Shown: positions 47,153-57,729, counted from the stretch's first letter. The stretch is DNA of 64,000 nt from Atlanticothrix silvestris CENA357 (GCF_016056295.1 NZ_JAECZB010000002.1:96525-160524), one strand, 5' to 3'. Numbers and translations: made by a program. Notes: generated by a model from the letters alone, not told the origin.

Positions 47153-49435
47153 TTAACTAACTTTGAAAGTCTCAACAGTCTCTTGCAATTGGTGGGAAAT
47201 CTCCACAGTTTTTTGTAGAGAGTTGGAAACTAAACGTGAAGAAGCACTGGTACGTTGTGAGCCGGCAGCAATATCTTGCATTAATTGACTGACAGTTTGT
47301 GATGTTTCTACCTGAGATGCAGTTGCAGTGGAAATCGACTGTACTAAGGAGTCAATTTGACGGGATACATCTAAAATCTGACTCAGACTTTGCTTTGCTT
47401 CTTCCACAATCCGCGTACCTTCGACAACTTGAGTGGTTCCTATTTCCATCGCCTGTACTACTTCGCTGGTTTCCCGTTGGATGTTATCAACAATCTGTTC
47501 AATTTCTTGGGTGGCGGCTGCACTGCGGATTGCTAGTTCACCGACTTCTTCAGCAACTACTGCAAAGCCTTGACCTTCTTCACCTGCGCGCGCGGCTTCA
47601 ATGCCGGCGTTAATAGCGAGTAAGTTGGTTTGTGTGGCGATTTGGTTAATTAAGGAGACTACGCGAGAAATTTGTTGAGAGGATTCTCCTAAACGTTTCA
47701 CTTTTTTGGTAGTTTCACCAACGGTTTCTCGCAAAGAAAGGATATTTTGCACTGTTAAATCCATCGCTTGACCACTTTTATTAGCACTATGAGCAGCATG
47801 GTTGGCAACTACTGCCGCTTGTTGGGCGTTGTCGGCTACGGTTTGCATAGAATGGGTCATTTGATCAACAGCATCTAAGGTGCGATTGATTTCGTCAGCT
47901 TGAATGAGTGCTTCTTCTGCGAGTTGACGAATGGCTCCTTCGTTAGAACCAATTGCGCCATCTACTTGAGTTGCTGCTTGTTTAACTTGGGTGACAATAT
48001 CTCGGAGATTTTCCACAATGGAGTTGAAAAAGTCGGCAACAGTGCCAATTTCTCCAGTGGTGACATCTGCACGTACTGTTAAATCGCCCCTGGCTGCACC
48101 TTCTACGTTGTTAAGTAGTTCTAAAAGTTGCTGTTGTAGTGTTTCTGCTTGCGAACCTTGTTGCGTAGTGTTTTGGGTTTGTGCGATTTCTGCTTTTTCT
48201 GTAACCAAAACTTGTAATTGAGCAGCTATCTGGTTAATATTTGTACTCATTACTCCTAACTCATCTTCTCTTTGTGTATCCAAACGAGTATTGAGTTCAC
48301 CTTTACCTAGTTCTGTTAAGGCTTCGGTGGCATTGAGAATTGGCTGCGTGTTGCGCTTTGCTAACCAAGCTGCGATCGCTGCCGTAATTAATGCTGTTAC
48401 AATTGTGGCGATCGCGATCGTCCACAGCAATTGTCTTCGGGGCGCAAATACAGTTGCTGTATCTGTAGATAATAGTAACTGCCAGTTTAAATCTGGTAAG
48501 CCGGTTAGTTTTGTGGATGGTATGTAACTAACCAGTTCTGGTTTTTGATTAGTTTTTTGAACTGCGGTGAAAGGATTAATTTTTTTGGCTGTTAACAGTT
48601 GAGCTAAACCAGGATACTCAGCTTTTGCTTCTTTACCTAATAAAGCTTTTTGGGAACTCAAGAAAATTTTGCCTGAGGTATCGAGCAAATAATATTGTTG
48701 TCCATTAGCCGTATGATTTTTAATCACCTCTGCTAAAGATGTTACGGGCATACGTGCCCTGACCACAGCTAGAGTTTTCTTTGTATCCGGATCTTTAATG
48801 GGTGCAGTTATATAAATACTGGCGACATCAGCATTTTTTGATTTTTCTGGCTTGCTAATGATAGGAGCATCTTTTTGTAGAGTCTGTTGAAAATAGTTGC
48901 GGTCTTTTTGATTATCTAATGGTTCGCCTGTAGATTGCACAATCAAGTTGCCTTCAAGATCAAAAACAGCAATACTGTCATAGGCTTTTTGCGCCTCAAT
49001 CATTTGATTAAAGACTGCTTGTTTTTCTTGATTAGTCGTTCTGGCACTAACTTTATAATTTGCCAAAAATGGCATATTTGAGAGTGATTGAATATCTCCA
49101 TATCGTCCCAAGAGCAAGCGGTTGATTTCTTCTGTTAACTCAACGGCTGCTGCTGCTTGAGCTTGAGTAATTTGCTTAGTAATTGCTTTATTGGCTAAGC
49201 TATAAGCGATCGCGCCTATGCCTAATACTGGTATTGTACCAATGGCGATCGCTAAAATTATAGCTTTTTTCCCCAAGCCTAGGCGCTTGAAATGATTCCA
49301 AGGGAAATCATTAATAGGTACAGTATGAGGCTTATTTGGTAGTTGTGCTATGTTATCGGTGACTTTTTGGGATGAAACGAACGCTGCTCGATTTTGAGCA
49401 TCACTACTTTTAGTCATGTCAGTTTTATTAAACAT
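47153..49435 (-). CDS. Methyl-accepting chemotaxis protein with dCache-like sensor
   Basis: 760 residues. A first membrane segment (~58-77, [20 protein letters not shown]) and a second (~337-360, [20 protein letters not shown]) bracket an extracytoplasmic domain (~80-335) with Cache features ([54 protein letters not shown]). HAMP (~362-420) and the MCP signalling coiled coil follow, with the tip [20 protein letters not shown]. Unlike PixJ or PtxD it has no GAF photoreceptor. It therefore senses a small ligand or other external cue, and should signal to the CheW/CheA partners. Confidence 0.93.
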   Translation of the reverse strand: MFNKTDMTKSSDAQNRAAFVSSQKVTDNIAQLPNKPHTVPINDFPWNHFKRLGLGKKAIILAIAIGTIPVLGIGAIAYSLANKAITKQITQAQAAAAVELTEEINRLLLGRYGDIQSLSNMPFLANYKVSARTTNQEKQAVFNQMIEAQKAYDSIAVFDLEGNLIVQSTGEPLDNQKDRNYFQQTLQKDAPIISKPEKSKNADVASIYITAPIKDPDTKKTLAVVRARMPVTSLAEVIKNHTANGQQYYLLDTSGKIFLSSQKALLGKEAKAEYPGLAQLLTAKKINPFTAVQKTNQKPELVSYIPSTKLTGLPDLNWQLLLSTDTATVFAPRRQLLWTIAIATIVTALITAAIAAWLAKRNTQPILNATEALTELGKGELNTRLDTQREDELGVMSTNINQIAAQLQVLVTEKAEIAQTQNTTQQGSQAETLQQQLLELLNNVEGAARGDLTVRADVTTGEIGTVADFFNSIVENLRDIVTQVKQAATQVDGAIGSNEGAIRQLAEEALIQADEINRTLDAVDQMTHSMQTVADNAQQAAVVANHAAHSANKSGQAMDLTVQNILSLRETVGETTKKVKRLGESSQQISRVVSLINQIATQTNLLAINAGIEAARAGEEGQGFAVVAEEVGELAIRSAAATQEIEQIVDNIQRETSEVVQAMEIGTTQVVEGTRIVEEAKQSLSQILDVSRQIDSLVQSISTATASQVETSQTVSQLMQDIAAGSQRTSASSRLVSNSLQKTVEISHQLQETVETFKVS

Positions 49436-49493
49436 ACATAAATTCTCCAGAATAGGTAAATGAAAACACTAAAAATGCAATTTTTAGTAAGGC

Positions 49494-49991
49494 CTAATCA
49501 TTGCGGAGAATAGAAGAATCTACAATAGCTTGTGCATCTAACACCAGCAAAATTTCCTCTTGTTGCACAACGCATCCACGTAAATAAGGAACTAAACTAG
49601 ATGCCACTTGTCCAACCGGAGAACCAATATCATCAGGCATAAACTTAGTTGTGCCTTTAATTTCATGCACAACTAAACCTAAAAGCAACGCTTCTACTTT
49701 AATAACGATTACGTTGTATTGTCGCGGTCTATGATCTAAAAATTCTAAATTGAGCATCTTAGGCAGATCAACTATCCAAACTATCCGACTCCGCCAATTC
49801 ATTAACCCCAAGATACAAGCAGGCAAATTTGGCATGGAAGTTACAGTTTCAACTGGCAACATCACTGCTTCTTGTGTATGCTTCATTGAGATCACAGCAG
49901 TAGTTTGTTGATTTAACTGAAATTTGAGATAGCCATCTAATAAATTATTTGATATTGCTTGATCTGCTATTACAATTTTGGAATTATTCAT
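49494..49991 (-). CDS. CheW-like adaptor
   Basis: 165 residues from ATG 49991 (MNNSKIVIADQAISNN), preferred over the frame opening at 50021, which would overlap the preceding regulator. It is a single CheW domain with MLPVETVTSMPNLPACILGL, MNWRSRIVWIVDLPKML and LLGLVVHEIKGTTKF. It couples the receptor to CheA. It begins four bases after the response-regulator stop (49996) and is followed by the MCP gene. Confidence 0.9.
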   Translation of the reverse strand: MNNSKIVIADQAISNNLLDGYLKFQLNQQTTAVISMKHTQEAVMLPVETVTSMPNLPACILGLMNWRSRIVWIVDLPKMLNLEFLDHRPRQYNVIVIKVEALLLGLVVHEIKGTTKFMPDDIGSPVGQVASSLVPYLRGCVVQQEEILLVLDAQAIVDSSILRND

Positions 49992-49995
49992 CGAT

Positions 49996-50373
49996 TTAAA
50001 ATACCACTGATTTAATAGCACGCAAAAGCTGTTCGCGTGTATATGGCTTAGTCATATAAACATCAGCACCTTGTTTCATTGCCCACAATCGGTCAATTTC
50101 TAGATTTTTAGAACTACATATCACTATGGGTATTTTTTGAGTTAATGAATTTTTTTTCAGAGCGCGACACAATTCAAATCCACTCATACCAGGCATGACA
50201 ACATCGGTAATAATCACGTCTGGTTTTTGCGATAAAGCTTTTTCGAGAGCTTCTTTCGCACCACTAGACTTAATTACGTTGTAACCACTTTCTTGAAGAT
50301 AATGGCTCATTAGTTCCAATTCACTAGGGGAATCTTCTGCAATCAGAACCGTACCAACTAAGGTAAGACTCAC
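49996..50373 (-). CDS. CheY-like response regulator (PilH/HmpB type)
   Basis: 125 residues, one receiver domain. It has AEDSPSELELM, phospho-Asp in DVIITDVVMPGMSGFEL, Ser in IVICSSKN and Lys in YMTKPYTREQL. The GTG start 50373 is supported by AAGGAG ten bases upstream. It is the second gene of the operon, between the PatA-like regulator and CheW, matching the order pilG-pilH-pilI-pilJ-pilL. Confidence 0.9.
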   Translation of the reverse strand: MSLTLVGTVLIAEDSPSELELMSHYLQESGYNVIKSSGAKEALEKALSQKPDVIITDVVMPGMSGFELCRALKKNSLTQKIPIVICSSKNLEIDRLWAMKQGADVYMTKPYTREQLLRAIKSVVF

Positions 50374-50443
50374 TAAATCAATCTCCTTAAAAACAAGTTT
50401 GTTTTAATTAAATATGCCTAATTTAGGACTAAATTTTATTTAA

Positions 50444-51511
50444 TTAGCCGATATGTTTAAACACTATTTTGAGCAATTCTGGTTGTGTGAAAGGCTTAGT
50501 TAAATAGCCTGATGCTCTCACCATTTTGGCTTTTGCTCTATCAATAAATCCCGTTCTACCAGTTACCATAATAATTGGTGTATCTTTAAAAGCGGAATGT
50601 CTACGTAATAAAGAACACAGTTCGTAGCCGTCTAAATTTGGCATCTCAACATCTAATAAAATTAGATCTGGTTTGCTGCGGAGAATTTGCATCAAAGCTT
50701 TTAACGGATCGTTAACTGCTACTACTGAAAATGCATTTTCACCTAAAAATAACTTGATAGAATTTAACACTGTTTGGCTATCATCTATACAGGCAATTGT
50801 ATAGAGGCTTTTTCTCACAAATGGTTCGGCAACTTTGTTATTTCTATTTTCAGAAGATTCAAAATTATTTTGTCTTGGTAATCGTTGCCCATTTTGAATT
50901 TGTGATTGAGTTTGAGGCGACTTGGCTGTAGAAAAAACTAGAGAACCTCTATTATCATTAACTGGTAATTGCATATTTTGTCGATTTCGTAACTGCTTTT
51001 GACAGTATTCGACTATTAAACGCAAGTCCAAATGACAAAATTTTGGTAATTCATCCCAGGAACTTTCAGGATAAAACTCATAACTTCCTTCTTGAACTAC
51101 CAAAAATGACTCTAAAACTTCTTTCGCCAAGCTATCTATGAGGTTCCCTGCTTGTGTAGAGGTAAGATAATCCTGATTAACTAGCCAGCAAATCGCTTGG
51201 TAATCTGCGTATTGTATCGACTGATTGCCGTTTTTTGGCTCAAACATTAGCCGCAGATGTACGCGAGTGGCGCTGTTAAGAGTAGGAATCTTTTGACTCA
51301 AGCGCCGCAAATGGTTGTCAAGTCGCTCAAACAGATTATCTGAATAAGAAGCGTAAGTAAGTTTACCGTCTTCTAGATTGATTGACCAAGAAACTTCATG
51401 GGTAAATACTCGCAAGCAGCCTGTAGCATGGCGACTAGTTAGTTGTGCCAAAAGCGATAATGGATGTAGTTTCTGGGTCAATCGGTAGCTATTTATAGGG
51501 GTTGTACTCAT
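50444..51511 (-). CDS. PatA-type response regulator (DUF4388 + REC)
   Basis: About 355 residues from ATG 51511 (MSTTPINSYRLTQKL); the frame opens 18 codons earlier. The N-terminal ~190 residues form a PATAN-type DUF4388 domain (LAQLTSRHATGCLRVFT, GKLTYASYSDNLFERLDNHL). A receiver domain is at the C terminus with DLILLDVEMPNLDGYEL and GYLTKPFTQPEL. PatA-type regulators include Synechocystis PilG/PixG and Anabaena PatA. As the first gene of the che-like operon it should carry the output of CheA to pilus polarity or motility. Confidence 0.9.
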   Translation of the reverse strand: MSTTPINSYRLTQKLHPLSLLAQLTSRHATGCLRVFTHEVSWSINLEDGKLTYASYSDNLFERLDNHLRRLSQKIPTLNSATRVHLRLMFEPKNGNQSIQYADYQAICWLVNQDYLTSTQAGNLIDSLAKEVLESFLVVQEGSYEFYPESSWDELPKFCHLDLRLIVEYCQKQLRNRQNMQLPVNDNRGSLVFSTAKSPQTQSQIQNGQRLPRQNNFESSENRNNKVAEPFVRKSLYTIACIDDSQTVLNSIKLFLGENAFSVVAVNDPLKALMQILRSKPDLILLDVEMPNLDGYELCSLLRRHSAFKDTPIIMVTGRTGFIDRAKAKMVRASGYLTKPFTQPELLKIVFKHIG

Positions 51512-52568
51512 TTTGCTTTTACTTAAGCTAAATTTGGGCAGAAATTTTGCCACAATTATCGTCAAAATATTAATTAGCAGTTTTTTTGTTGCATCAAATA
51601 CAAGAGTTTCAGGCAGAAATTGTGAATAAATTCGATGACAGCAGCATTATTGACAGATTCTTAAACTTCTCAAAAGCGGATTTTATTGTTAATTTACTTA
51701 CTAGTTTGTACTGAGATTGGTGAACATTTTGGGAAAATAAGTTAACAAAAGGTAAAGACCAAATACAGCCACTGCTTTTTGAGTAACTTTCAGTTGATAA
51801 GACTGCAACAATACTGCTAAGTTACCAAAATCCAACTTTTTTTCTCTCAGTATTTGCACTTAAAGATTATCTGATTGCCTGACTCAAACAGAATTTGATG
51901 TCTAATTCAGTAATGCTCCTGAAAGTTTATATAAATTAATCATGAAACTTACCTCAACTTCTAGTTGTGATTTTCTATATGATTCCCACTGAAGTGAACA
52001 ATATTAATATAGTCCGCTAAAATTCAGCAGTTTATTTGCTGCATTGTGTAATTTATTTATCCAAATTGACACTGAGTCGGTCACTTCAGATGTGCTAACC
52101 GTTGTCAGGGTAAATGATGCGGGTCAGTGGAGAATATTTAAATAATATGCATCAAAGAAGTAGCGACTATTGAAGGTGCGTCATATATCAATACGGTTCA
52201 ATTAAGGGTATTGGTCTTATCAGACGCGATAAATGCTTCTCTAAATAAGCTTTTTGGTTTAATTGAACGGTATTGCGCTTCGCCTGAACCTATAAAATGT
52301 GATTGGAGATAAGCGATCGCTGATGCCATTCAGCTATGCTAGAAATAGCATGGCAAAGCTATCATAGCGCTCAAGAAAATTAAATTAACACTATATATGT
52401 TTTAAAACTATATATCATCAGATTACCGCTAGATAGACGACAACTGATGAATAAATATTTTTCATAAATGAAATTGAGGAGCTAGCAATCAAACATGCAA
52501 TCATGTTTGCTAATTAGCTTCGTTTCTGTGCGGTCAAAAATTTAGAATGCCTATTTTAATTAAAACCT
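51512..52568. other. Long divergent intergenic region
   Basis: About 1.05 kb between the che-like operon (minus) and the ethylene-receptor-like kinase (plus). It is AT-rich, has no open frame of interest and contains the 87-bp inverted-repeat element at 52189-52275. It should hold both promoters. Its length suggests complex regulation or an unrecognised small RNA, but no RNA could be identified by eye. Confidence 0.5.
52189..52275. repeat. 87-bp inverted-repeat element (CAATACG family)
   Basis: Ends CAATACGGTTCAATTAA (52189-52205) and TTAATTGAACGGTATTG (52259-52275) are inverted repeats with one mismatch in 17. The ends resemble those of the element at 38781-38864, so this is a small MITE family. 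Confidence 0.7.
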
Positions 52569-54704
52569 ATGTCAGAATTATGGATTAATTTATTTAGCTC
52601 AGAGTCATTTATACCGCACGGACACTGCTATTTATGGCAAACAAATTTAGTTTGGTTACATTTAATATCTGACGCACTCATTGCCCTAGCATATTATTCT
52701 ATTCCAGCAACACTGTTTTATTTTGTTCGCAAGCGGCAAGATCTACCTTTTGATTGGATTTTCTTATTATTTAGCGCATTTATTGTCGCTTGCGGCACTA
52801 CCCACCTAATAGAGATTTGGACACTTTGGCATCCCACTTATTGGTTGTCGGGGTTAGTCAAAGCGGTAACTGCAACCATATCTTTAATTACGGCAATAAA
52901 ACTTGTGCCATTAGTACCACAAGCGTTGGCACTTCCCAGTCCTGCTCAATTAGAACAAGCAAATCAACAACTGCAAATACAAATAACCGAACGGTCACGG
53001 GTAGAAGCCGAACTGAGAAATTACCAGAATCATCTGGAGGAATTAGTTGCTCTTCGTACCCATGAAATTACCAAGACTAACAAACAATTAGAGCAAGAAA
53101 TCGCTGAACGCCAGCGGATTGTAGAAGTTTTGCGACAAAGTGAACAGCGTTACCGTTACTTGGCTAATGCAATTCCTCAACTTGTATGGACAACTGATGC
53201 TGATGGTCAATGCGATTATTTTAATCAAAATTGGTGCGATTATACAGGGCTAACATTAGAGCAATCTTTGGGTTCTGGTTGGGTGGCAGCATTGCATCCA
53301 GATGATGTAGTAAAAGCTGAAGAGGTGTGGTCAAATGCTACAAAAAGTGGCACTTTGTATGAAAATGAATATCGGTTGAAATCAGTTAGTGATGGTTCTT
53401 ATCGTTGGCAACTAGCGCGGGGCTTCCCTCTCAAAGATGAGCAAAATCGTGTAATCAAATGGTTTGGAACTTGTACTGATATTGACGAACAAAAACAAAT
53501 ATTACAAGAACGCGCGCAGTTATTTGAATTAGAAAAAGCAGCACGAGCAAAAGCAGAATCAGCTAATCGAATTAAAGATGAATTTCTTGCCGTTCTCTCC
53601 CATGAACTACGTACCCCACTTAATGCCATTCTTGGCTGGTCTAAGTTATTGCAAAGCCGTCGGCTTGAACCGGCGAAAACATCTCAAGCCCTAGCAACAA
53701 TTGAGCGTAATGCCAAATTACAAGTCCAATTGATTGAAGATTTGCTGGATATCTCTAGAATTTTACAGGGCAAATTAATATTAAATATTACTAATCTAAA
53801 CTTAGAGTCTATAGTGTTGTTCGCCCTAGAGACCATACGTTTAGCAGCAGAAACTAAATCGATTCAGGTAATTACAATATTTGCACCGAGTGTAGGACAA
53901 GTTATGGGCGATTCTGCCCGCTTACAGCAAGTTGTTTGGAATCTTCTTTCCAATGCTGTCAAATTTACACCCAGTGCTGGAAAAATAGAAGTGCGACTAG
54001 AGCAAGTTGATAATTGCGCTCAAATCGTAGTTAGTGATACAGGCAAGGGCATGAGTGCAGAGTTTTTACCTTATGCTTTTGATTACTTCCGGCAAGCAGA
54101 TAGCAGCTCCACTAGAACATTTGGCGGATTAGGATTGGGGCTAGCAATTGTGCGTAAGATCATCGAAATGCATGGCGGTACAGTTAAAGCAGAAAGTGCT
54201 GGCGAGAATCAGGGGTCAACATTTAACGTCCAGTTACCGGTTGTGAGAAATGAGAGTTTAAGCACGGTAACTGAACAAAATCATCACTTATCATTCACTC
54301 CTGAATCTTTACCTCTAGCTACTGTGCAGATTTTAGTTGTTGATGATGATGCTGATTCACGAGATTTCATTGTTTTTGTCTTACAGCAAGACGGAGCTGA
54401 GGTGATTGCGGCATCTTCAGCCTTGGAAGCATTACAGACTTTGAAACAGACAAAGCCAGATGTGCTAATTAGCGACATTAGTATGCCCGGAATGGATGGC
54501 TATATGCTAATTCGTGAAGTAAGAACTTGGACACCAGAACAAGGTGGAAAAATTCCCGCGATCGCTTTGACCGCTTTTGCGAGAAACTATGATCGGGAAC
54601 AAGCACTAGAAGCCGGGTTTCAGATACATTTACCCAAGCCTTTTGACGCAGAAGAATTAGTTGCAGCAGTTGTTAAGCTGAAAGATATTGCATGTGATAA
54701 TTAG
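52569..54704 (+). CDS. Hybrid histidine kinase with ethylene-receptor-like membrane domain
   Basis: 711 residues. The N-terminal ~120 residues hold three membrane helices like those of plant ETR1 and Synechocystis SlrEtr1: LHLISDALIALAYYSIPATL with Asp35, and FIVACGTTHLIEIWTL with the copper-ligand pair Cys75 and His79. A coiled coil follows, then PAS/PAC (~185-315, YRYLANAIPQLVWTTDADGQ), HisKA with His in LAVLSHELRTPLNAIL, HATPase (VVWNLLSNAVKFTPSAGKIE) and a C-terminal receiver (ILVVDDDADSRDFIVFVLQQ, VLISDISMPGMDGYML). It should detect ethylene or a related signal. It is divergent from the che-like operon. Confidence 0.9.
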   Translation: MSELWINLFSSESFIPHGHCYLWQTNLVWLHLISDALIALAYYSIPATLFYFVRKRQDLPFDWIFLLFSAFIVACGTTHLIEIWTLWHPTYWLSGLVKAVTATISLITAIKLVPLVPQALALPSPAQLEQANQQLQIQITERSRVEAELRNYQNHLEELVALRTHEITKTNKQLEQEIAERQRIVEVLRQSEQRYRYLANAIPQLVWTTDADGQCDYFNQNWCDYTGLTLEQSLGSGWVAALHPDDVVKAEEVWSNATKSGTLYENEYRLKSVSDGSYRWQLARGFPLKDEQNRVIKWFGTCTDIDEQKQILQERAQLFELEKAARAKAESANRIKDEFLAVLSHELRTPLNAILGWSKLLQSRRLEPAKTSQALATIERNAKLQVQLIEDLLDISRILQGKLILNITNLNLESIVLFALETIRLAAETKSIQVITIFAPSVGQVMGDSARLQQVVWNLLSNAVKFTPSAGKIEVRLEQVDNCAQIVVSDTGKGMSAEFLPYAFDYFRQADSSSTRTFGGLGLGLAIVRKIIEMHGGTVKAESAGENQGSTFNVQLPVVRNESLSTVTEQNHHLSFTPESLPLATVQILVVDDDADSRDFIVFVLQQDGAEVIAASSALEALQTLKQTKPDVLISDISMPGMDGYMLIREVRTWTPEQGGKIPAIALTAFARNYDREQALEAGFQIHLPKPFDAEELVAAVVKLKDIACDN

Positions 54705-54749
54705 CTAGCAACGCTTACTGGAAAAATATCGTCAGCAGGGTTTAGAGTT

Positions 54750-54949
54750 GTGATTCTGTGTGATACAGGAGTTTTGCTTAAATGCTTTTAGACGATTTGC
54801 TCATTATCTATGAAATTCCGCCTAATGATTATAATCGGTTGTTTGTATTAATGGAAAAATACCAAGATCGACCAATGGATTTGGCTGATGCAACTGGGAT
54901 GCTCCCAATTAGGGTAACTCTGTCAAATTCCAGAATTACCCTAAATTGA
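54750..54949 (+). pseudogene. Relic of a PIN-domain (VapC-like) toxin gene
   Basis: Two broken pieces. The first frame (GTG 54750) reads VILCDTGVLLKCF then stop: the N-terminal PIN strand with the catalytic Asp. The second frame (54782-54949) carries LMEKYQDRPMDLADAT, the conserved C-terminal acidic motif of VapC-type PIN proteins. The central region of about 70 residues is missing and the frames differ, so this is a decayed gene. No antitoxin gene was recognised upstream. Confidence 0.65.
54907..54947. terminator. Hairpin between PIN relic and ftsH
   Basis: AATTAGGGTAA (54907-54917) pairs with TTACCCTAAATT (54936-54947), with a 9-bp perfect core. It lies between convergent transcripts (kinase on plus, ftsH on minus), so it is a likely shared terminator. 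Confidence 0.5.
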
Positions 54950-54975
54950 GACTTTAAATTTCAACCAAAAATGAT

Positions 54976-56817
54976 TTAGGCAAACGCAGCAGTTGTGACA
55001 TCATTACTTGCCAAAATTTCTTGCAATTCCTCGGCATCTACCGTTTCTTTATCAACCAGCATTTGCGCTAGTTGGTCTAGAATGTGGCGGTTATTCACTA
55101 ACACTTCTTTAGCGCGTGTATAAGCTACATCCACAAGTTTACGGACTTCTTCATCAATGGCAGCTGCGGTTTCTTCAGAAAAATCACGTTCTGACATGAT
55201 ATCCCGGCCGAGGAACATGTTACCTTGCTGACGACCAAGGGCAACTGGGCCAAGTCTGTCGCTCATGCCAAAGCGGGTAATCATTTGACGGGCAACTCTT
55301 GCTACTTGTTGTAGGTCATTAGAAGCACCGGTGGTCACTTCTTCTTCACCAAAGATTAATTCTTCAGCAAGCCGACCACCCAAAGCTACTGCCATCTGAT
55401 TTTCTAGATAGGCGCGGCTGTACAAACCAGTATCCATGCGGTCTTCGCTAGGGGTGAACCAAGTTAAACCACCAGCGCGACCACGAGGAATGATGCTGAT
55501 TTTTTGTACTGGGTCATAGTCTGGCATCAAAGCACCAACTAAGGCGTGACCAGCTTCATGATATGCTACCAAGGTTTTGCGCTTTTCGCTCATTACCCGG
55601 TCTTTCTTTTCTGGGCCAGCTAAGACGCGATCAATGGCATCATTGATCTCATCCATCGAAATTTCGGTCAAATTCCGCCGTGCTGCCAGAATTGCGGCTT
55701 CATTGAGTAGGTTGGATAAATCTGCACCAGTAAACCCAGGAGTCCTGCGGGCGATTCTATCCAAGTCCACATCTTTGGCTAAAGTCTTACCACGAGCGTG
55801 AACTTTAAGAATTTCGCTACGTCCGGCATAGTCGGGACGGTCTACTACTACTTGACGGTCAAAACGACCAGGACGCAACAGTGCTGCATCTAGAACATCA
55901 GGACGGTTGGTAGCAGCAATGATAATAATACCAGTGTTACCTTCAAAACCATCCATTTCGGTGAGTAACTGGTTGAGGGTTTGTTCACGCTCATCGTTAC
56001 CACCGCCTAAACCTGCACCCCGTTGACGACCTACAGCGTCAATTTCATCGATGAAGACGATACAAGGAGCATTAGATTTAGCTTGTTCAAACAAGTCGCG
56101 GACACGGGACGCACCCACACCCACAAACATTTCGACAAATTCCGAACCGGAGATGGAGAAGAAGGGTACACCCGCTTCGCCTGCAACAGCACGAGCTAGG
56201 AGGGTTTTACCTGTACCAGGAGGGCCAACTAACAGTACACCTTTAGGAATTTTTGCACCGACTGCGGTAAAGCGATCAGCATTTTTGAGAAAGTCTACGA
56301 CTTCATTTAGTTCCAACTTGGCTTGGTCAATACCAGCAACGTCGCCAAATGTGACTTGAGTTTGTGGCTCCATTTGCACTCTGGCTTTGGATTTGCCAAA
56401 GTTCATTGCTTGGCTACCTGGGCCACTTTGAGCGCGGCGTAACAAGAAGAACAAACCAACCAGAAGTAATACAGGGAAAAATAAGCTGCTGAGTGCCTTA
56501 AACCAAAATCCTTCATCGGTTTGAGGCAAAACAGAAATATCAACACCTTTTGCAGTCAGAGTATTAATTAGGTCTTGGTCGTTGACCAAGGTTACTAACT
56601 TCTTATTAGGGTCATATTTGGGTGTAACTAAGGCTGTAGAACGGTCTGCACTCAAACTGACTTTTTCTACTCTGCCTTTTTCAACTTCTTGAATAAACTG
56701 GCTATAGCGCCATGTCTCTCTACTTTGGGGTTGTTTGTCAAAAAATGCTGTTCCCAGCGCAATCACAACAATAAACAGCAGGGCATACAGCCCCGTATTT
56801 CTCCATCTTTTATTCAC
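54976..56817 (-). CDS. ftsH: ATP-dependent zinc metalloprotease FtsH
   Basis: 613-residue thylakoid or plasma-membrane AAA+ protease that degrades damaged membrane proteins. Two membrane segments are at about 8-25 and 107-126. The AAA domain has Walker A GPPGTGKT (198-205), Walker [14 protein letters not shown] and the second-region-of-homology arginines ([10 protein letters not shown]). The zinc site is HEAGH (420-424). The GTG start 56817 is supported by GGAGG about ten bases upstream. Cyanobacteria have four FtsH paralogues; which one this is cannot be decided here. Confidence 0.97.
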   Translation of the reverse strand: MNKRWRNTGLYALLFIVVIALGTAFFDKQPQSRETWRYSQFIQEVEKGRVEKVSLSADRSTALVTPKYDPNKKLVTLVNDQDLINTLTAKGVDISVLPQTDEGFWFKALSSLFFPVLLLVGLFFLLRRAQSGPGSQAMNFGKSKARVQMEPQTQVTFGDVAGIDQAKLELNEVVDFLKNADRFTAVGAKIPKGVLLVGPPGTGKTLLARAVAGEAGVPFFSISGSEFVEMFVGVGASRVRDLFEQAKSNAPCIVFIDEIDAVGRQRGAGLGGGNDEREQTLNQLLTEMDGFEGNTGIIIIAATNRPDVLDAALLRPGRFDRQVVVDRPDYAGRSEILKVHARGKTLAKDVDLDRIARRTPGFTGADLSNLLNEAAILAARRNLTEISMDEINDAIDRVLAGPEKKDRVMSEKRKTLVAYHEAGHALVGALMPDYDPVQKISIIPRGRAGGLTWFTPSEDRMDTGLYSRAYLENQMAVALGGRLAEELIFGEEEVTTGASNDLQQVARVARQMITRFGMSDRLGPVALGRQQGNMFLGRDIMSERDFSEETAAAIDEEVRKLVDVAYTRAKEVLVNNRHILDQLAQMLVDKETVDAEELQEILASNDVTTAAFA

Positions 56818-56896
56818 TGAGGTTAATCCTCCCGTATTTTTTTGCGTTCACGCAGCGTCTCTTTAAAGACAGGGCTTTATTAAGAATTATGTTAAC

Positions 56897-57727
56897 TTAT
56901 TTTAAGGTATAACAGAATGGCGTGCCTGTCATGCTAAAAAACTCCCTTATTTGCTGAAAACTAGGATGGTAGGGATTATATTGTAGCGACCCTGTAGGTT
57001 GGTGAACGGTATGAATGGGAATAATTTCTACCACACTATTAGTGTAGGCGATCGCTTCAAATCCCTGAACTAATTCACTAGTCCAAGGTTCCTCTTGTAC
57101 TGTTTGCTGTTGATTTTGTAGCCAGTTAATAAGTTGCGATCGCACGATTCCCGGTAAAATACCTGCTGTCAGAGGTGGTGTCCACCAACTACCATTCTGC
57201 CATCCCCAGAGGTTGCCTGTGGTAGTTTCCAACCAATTACCTGCTATATCTACTAAAATCGCTTCTTGGGCATTTTGCTGCACACTAATTCTGGCTAACC
57301 ATGCACTGAGGTAGTTTCCGGTTTTATGAGAAGTCAGACTACGAGCAAATTGTGATGTAGCCAAACTTGTGCTAATGCCGTTTTTTTGTCTTTCTGTTAA
57401 ATCGTGGGGCAATAATCTACCGGTTATCCACTCCCGGCCATCCGAAAAAAGAGTAATTCTGAGAACGGGGAAATGTGCAAGGATAGCTTCTGCACCTTGG
57501 CGTACACGGTTCCAGTCTGGTTGTTGCCAACCAAAAGATTGTAAAGAAAAAAGTAGGCGATCGCAGTGTAAAAGCCAATTAGTTAAACTACTATCGAGTG
57601 AATTATCATAAACTCGCAGCGTTGTAAAAACCGTTGCTCCATAAAGTAAACCCGGATCGTTAATATTTAACTCTAAGGTTTGGGATTGAATCAACTTGCC
57701 ACCATACCAAAAAATTTGATTTGTCAT
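56897..57727 (-). CDS. Class IV aminotransferase (aminodeoxychorismate lyase-like)
   Basis: 276-residue PLP-dependent fold-type IV enzyme. Key regions: WYGGKLIQSQTLELNINDPG near the start, HKTGNYLSAW with the candidate PLP lysine, AILVDIAGNWLETTTGNLWG and LTAGILPGIVRSQLI. The two best candidates are 4-amino-4-deoxychorismate lyase (PabC, folate) and a branched-chain aminotransferase; the length and LTAGILPGIVR favour PabC-like. It is alone, with heptamer repeats immediately upstream. Confidence 0.82.
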   Translation of the reverse strand: MTNQIFWYGGKLIQSQTLELNINDPGLLYGATVFTTLRVYDNSLDSSLTNWLLHCDRLLFSLQSFGWQQPDWNRVRQGAEAILAHFPVLRITLFSDGREWITGRLLPHDLTERQKNGISTSLATSQFARSLTSHKTGNYLSAWLARISVQQNAQEAILVDIAGNWLETTTGNLWGWQNGSWWTPPLTAGILPGIVRSQLINWLQNQQQTVQEEPWTSELVQGFEAIAYTNSVVEIIPIHTVHQPTGSLQYNPYHPSFQQIREFFSMTGTPFCYTLK

Positions 57728-57729
57728 TT

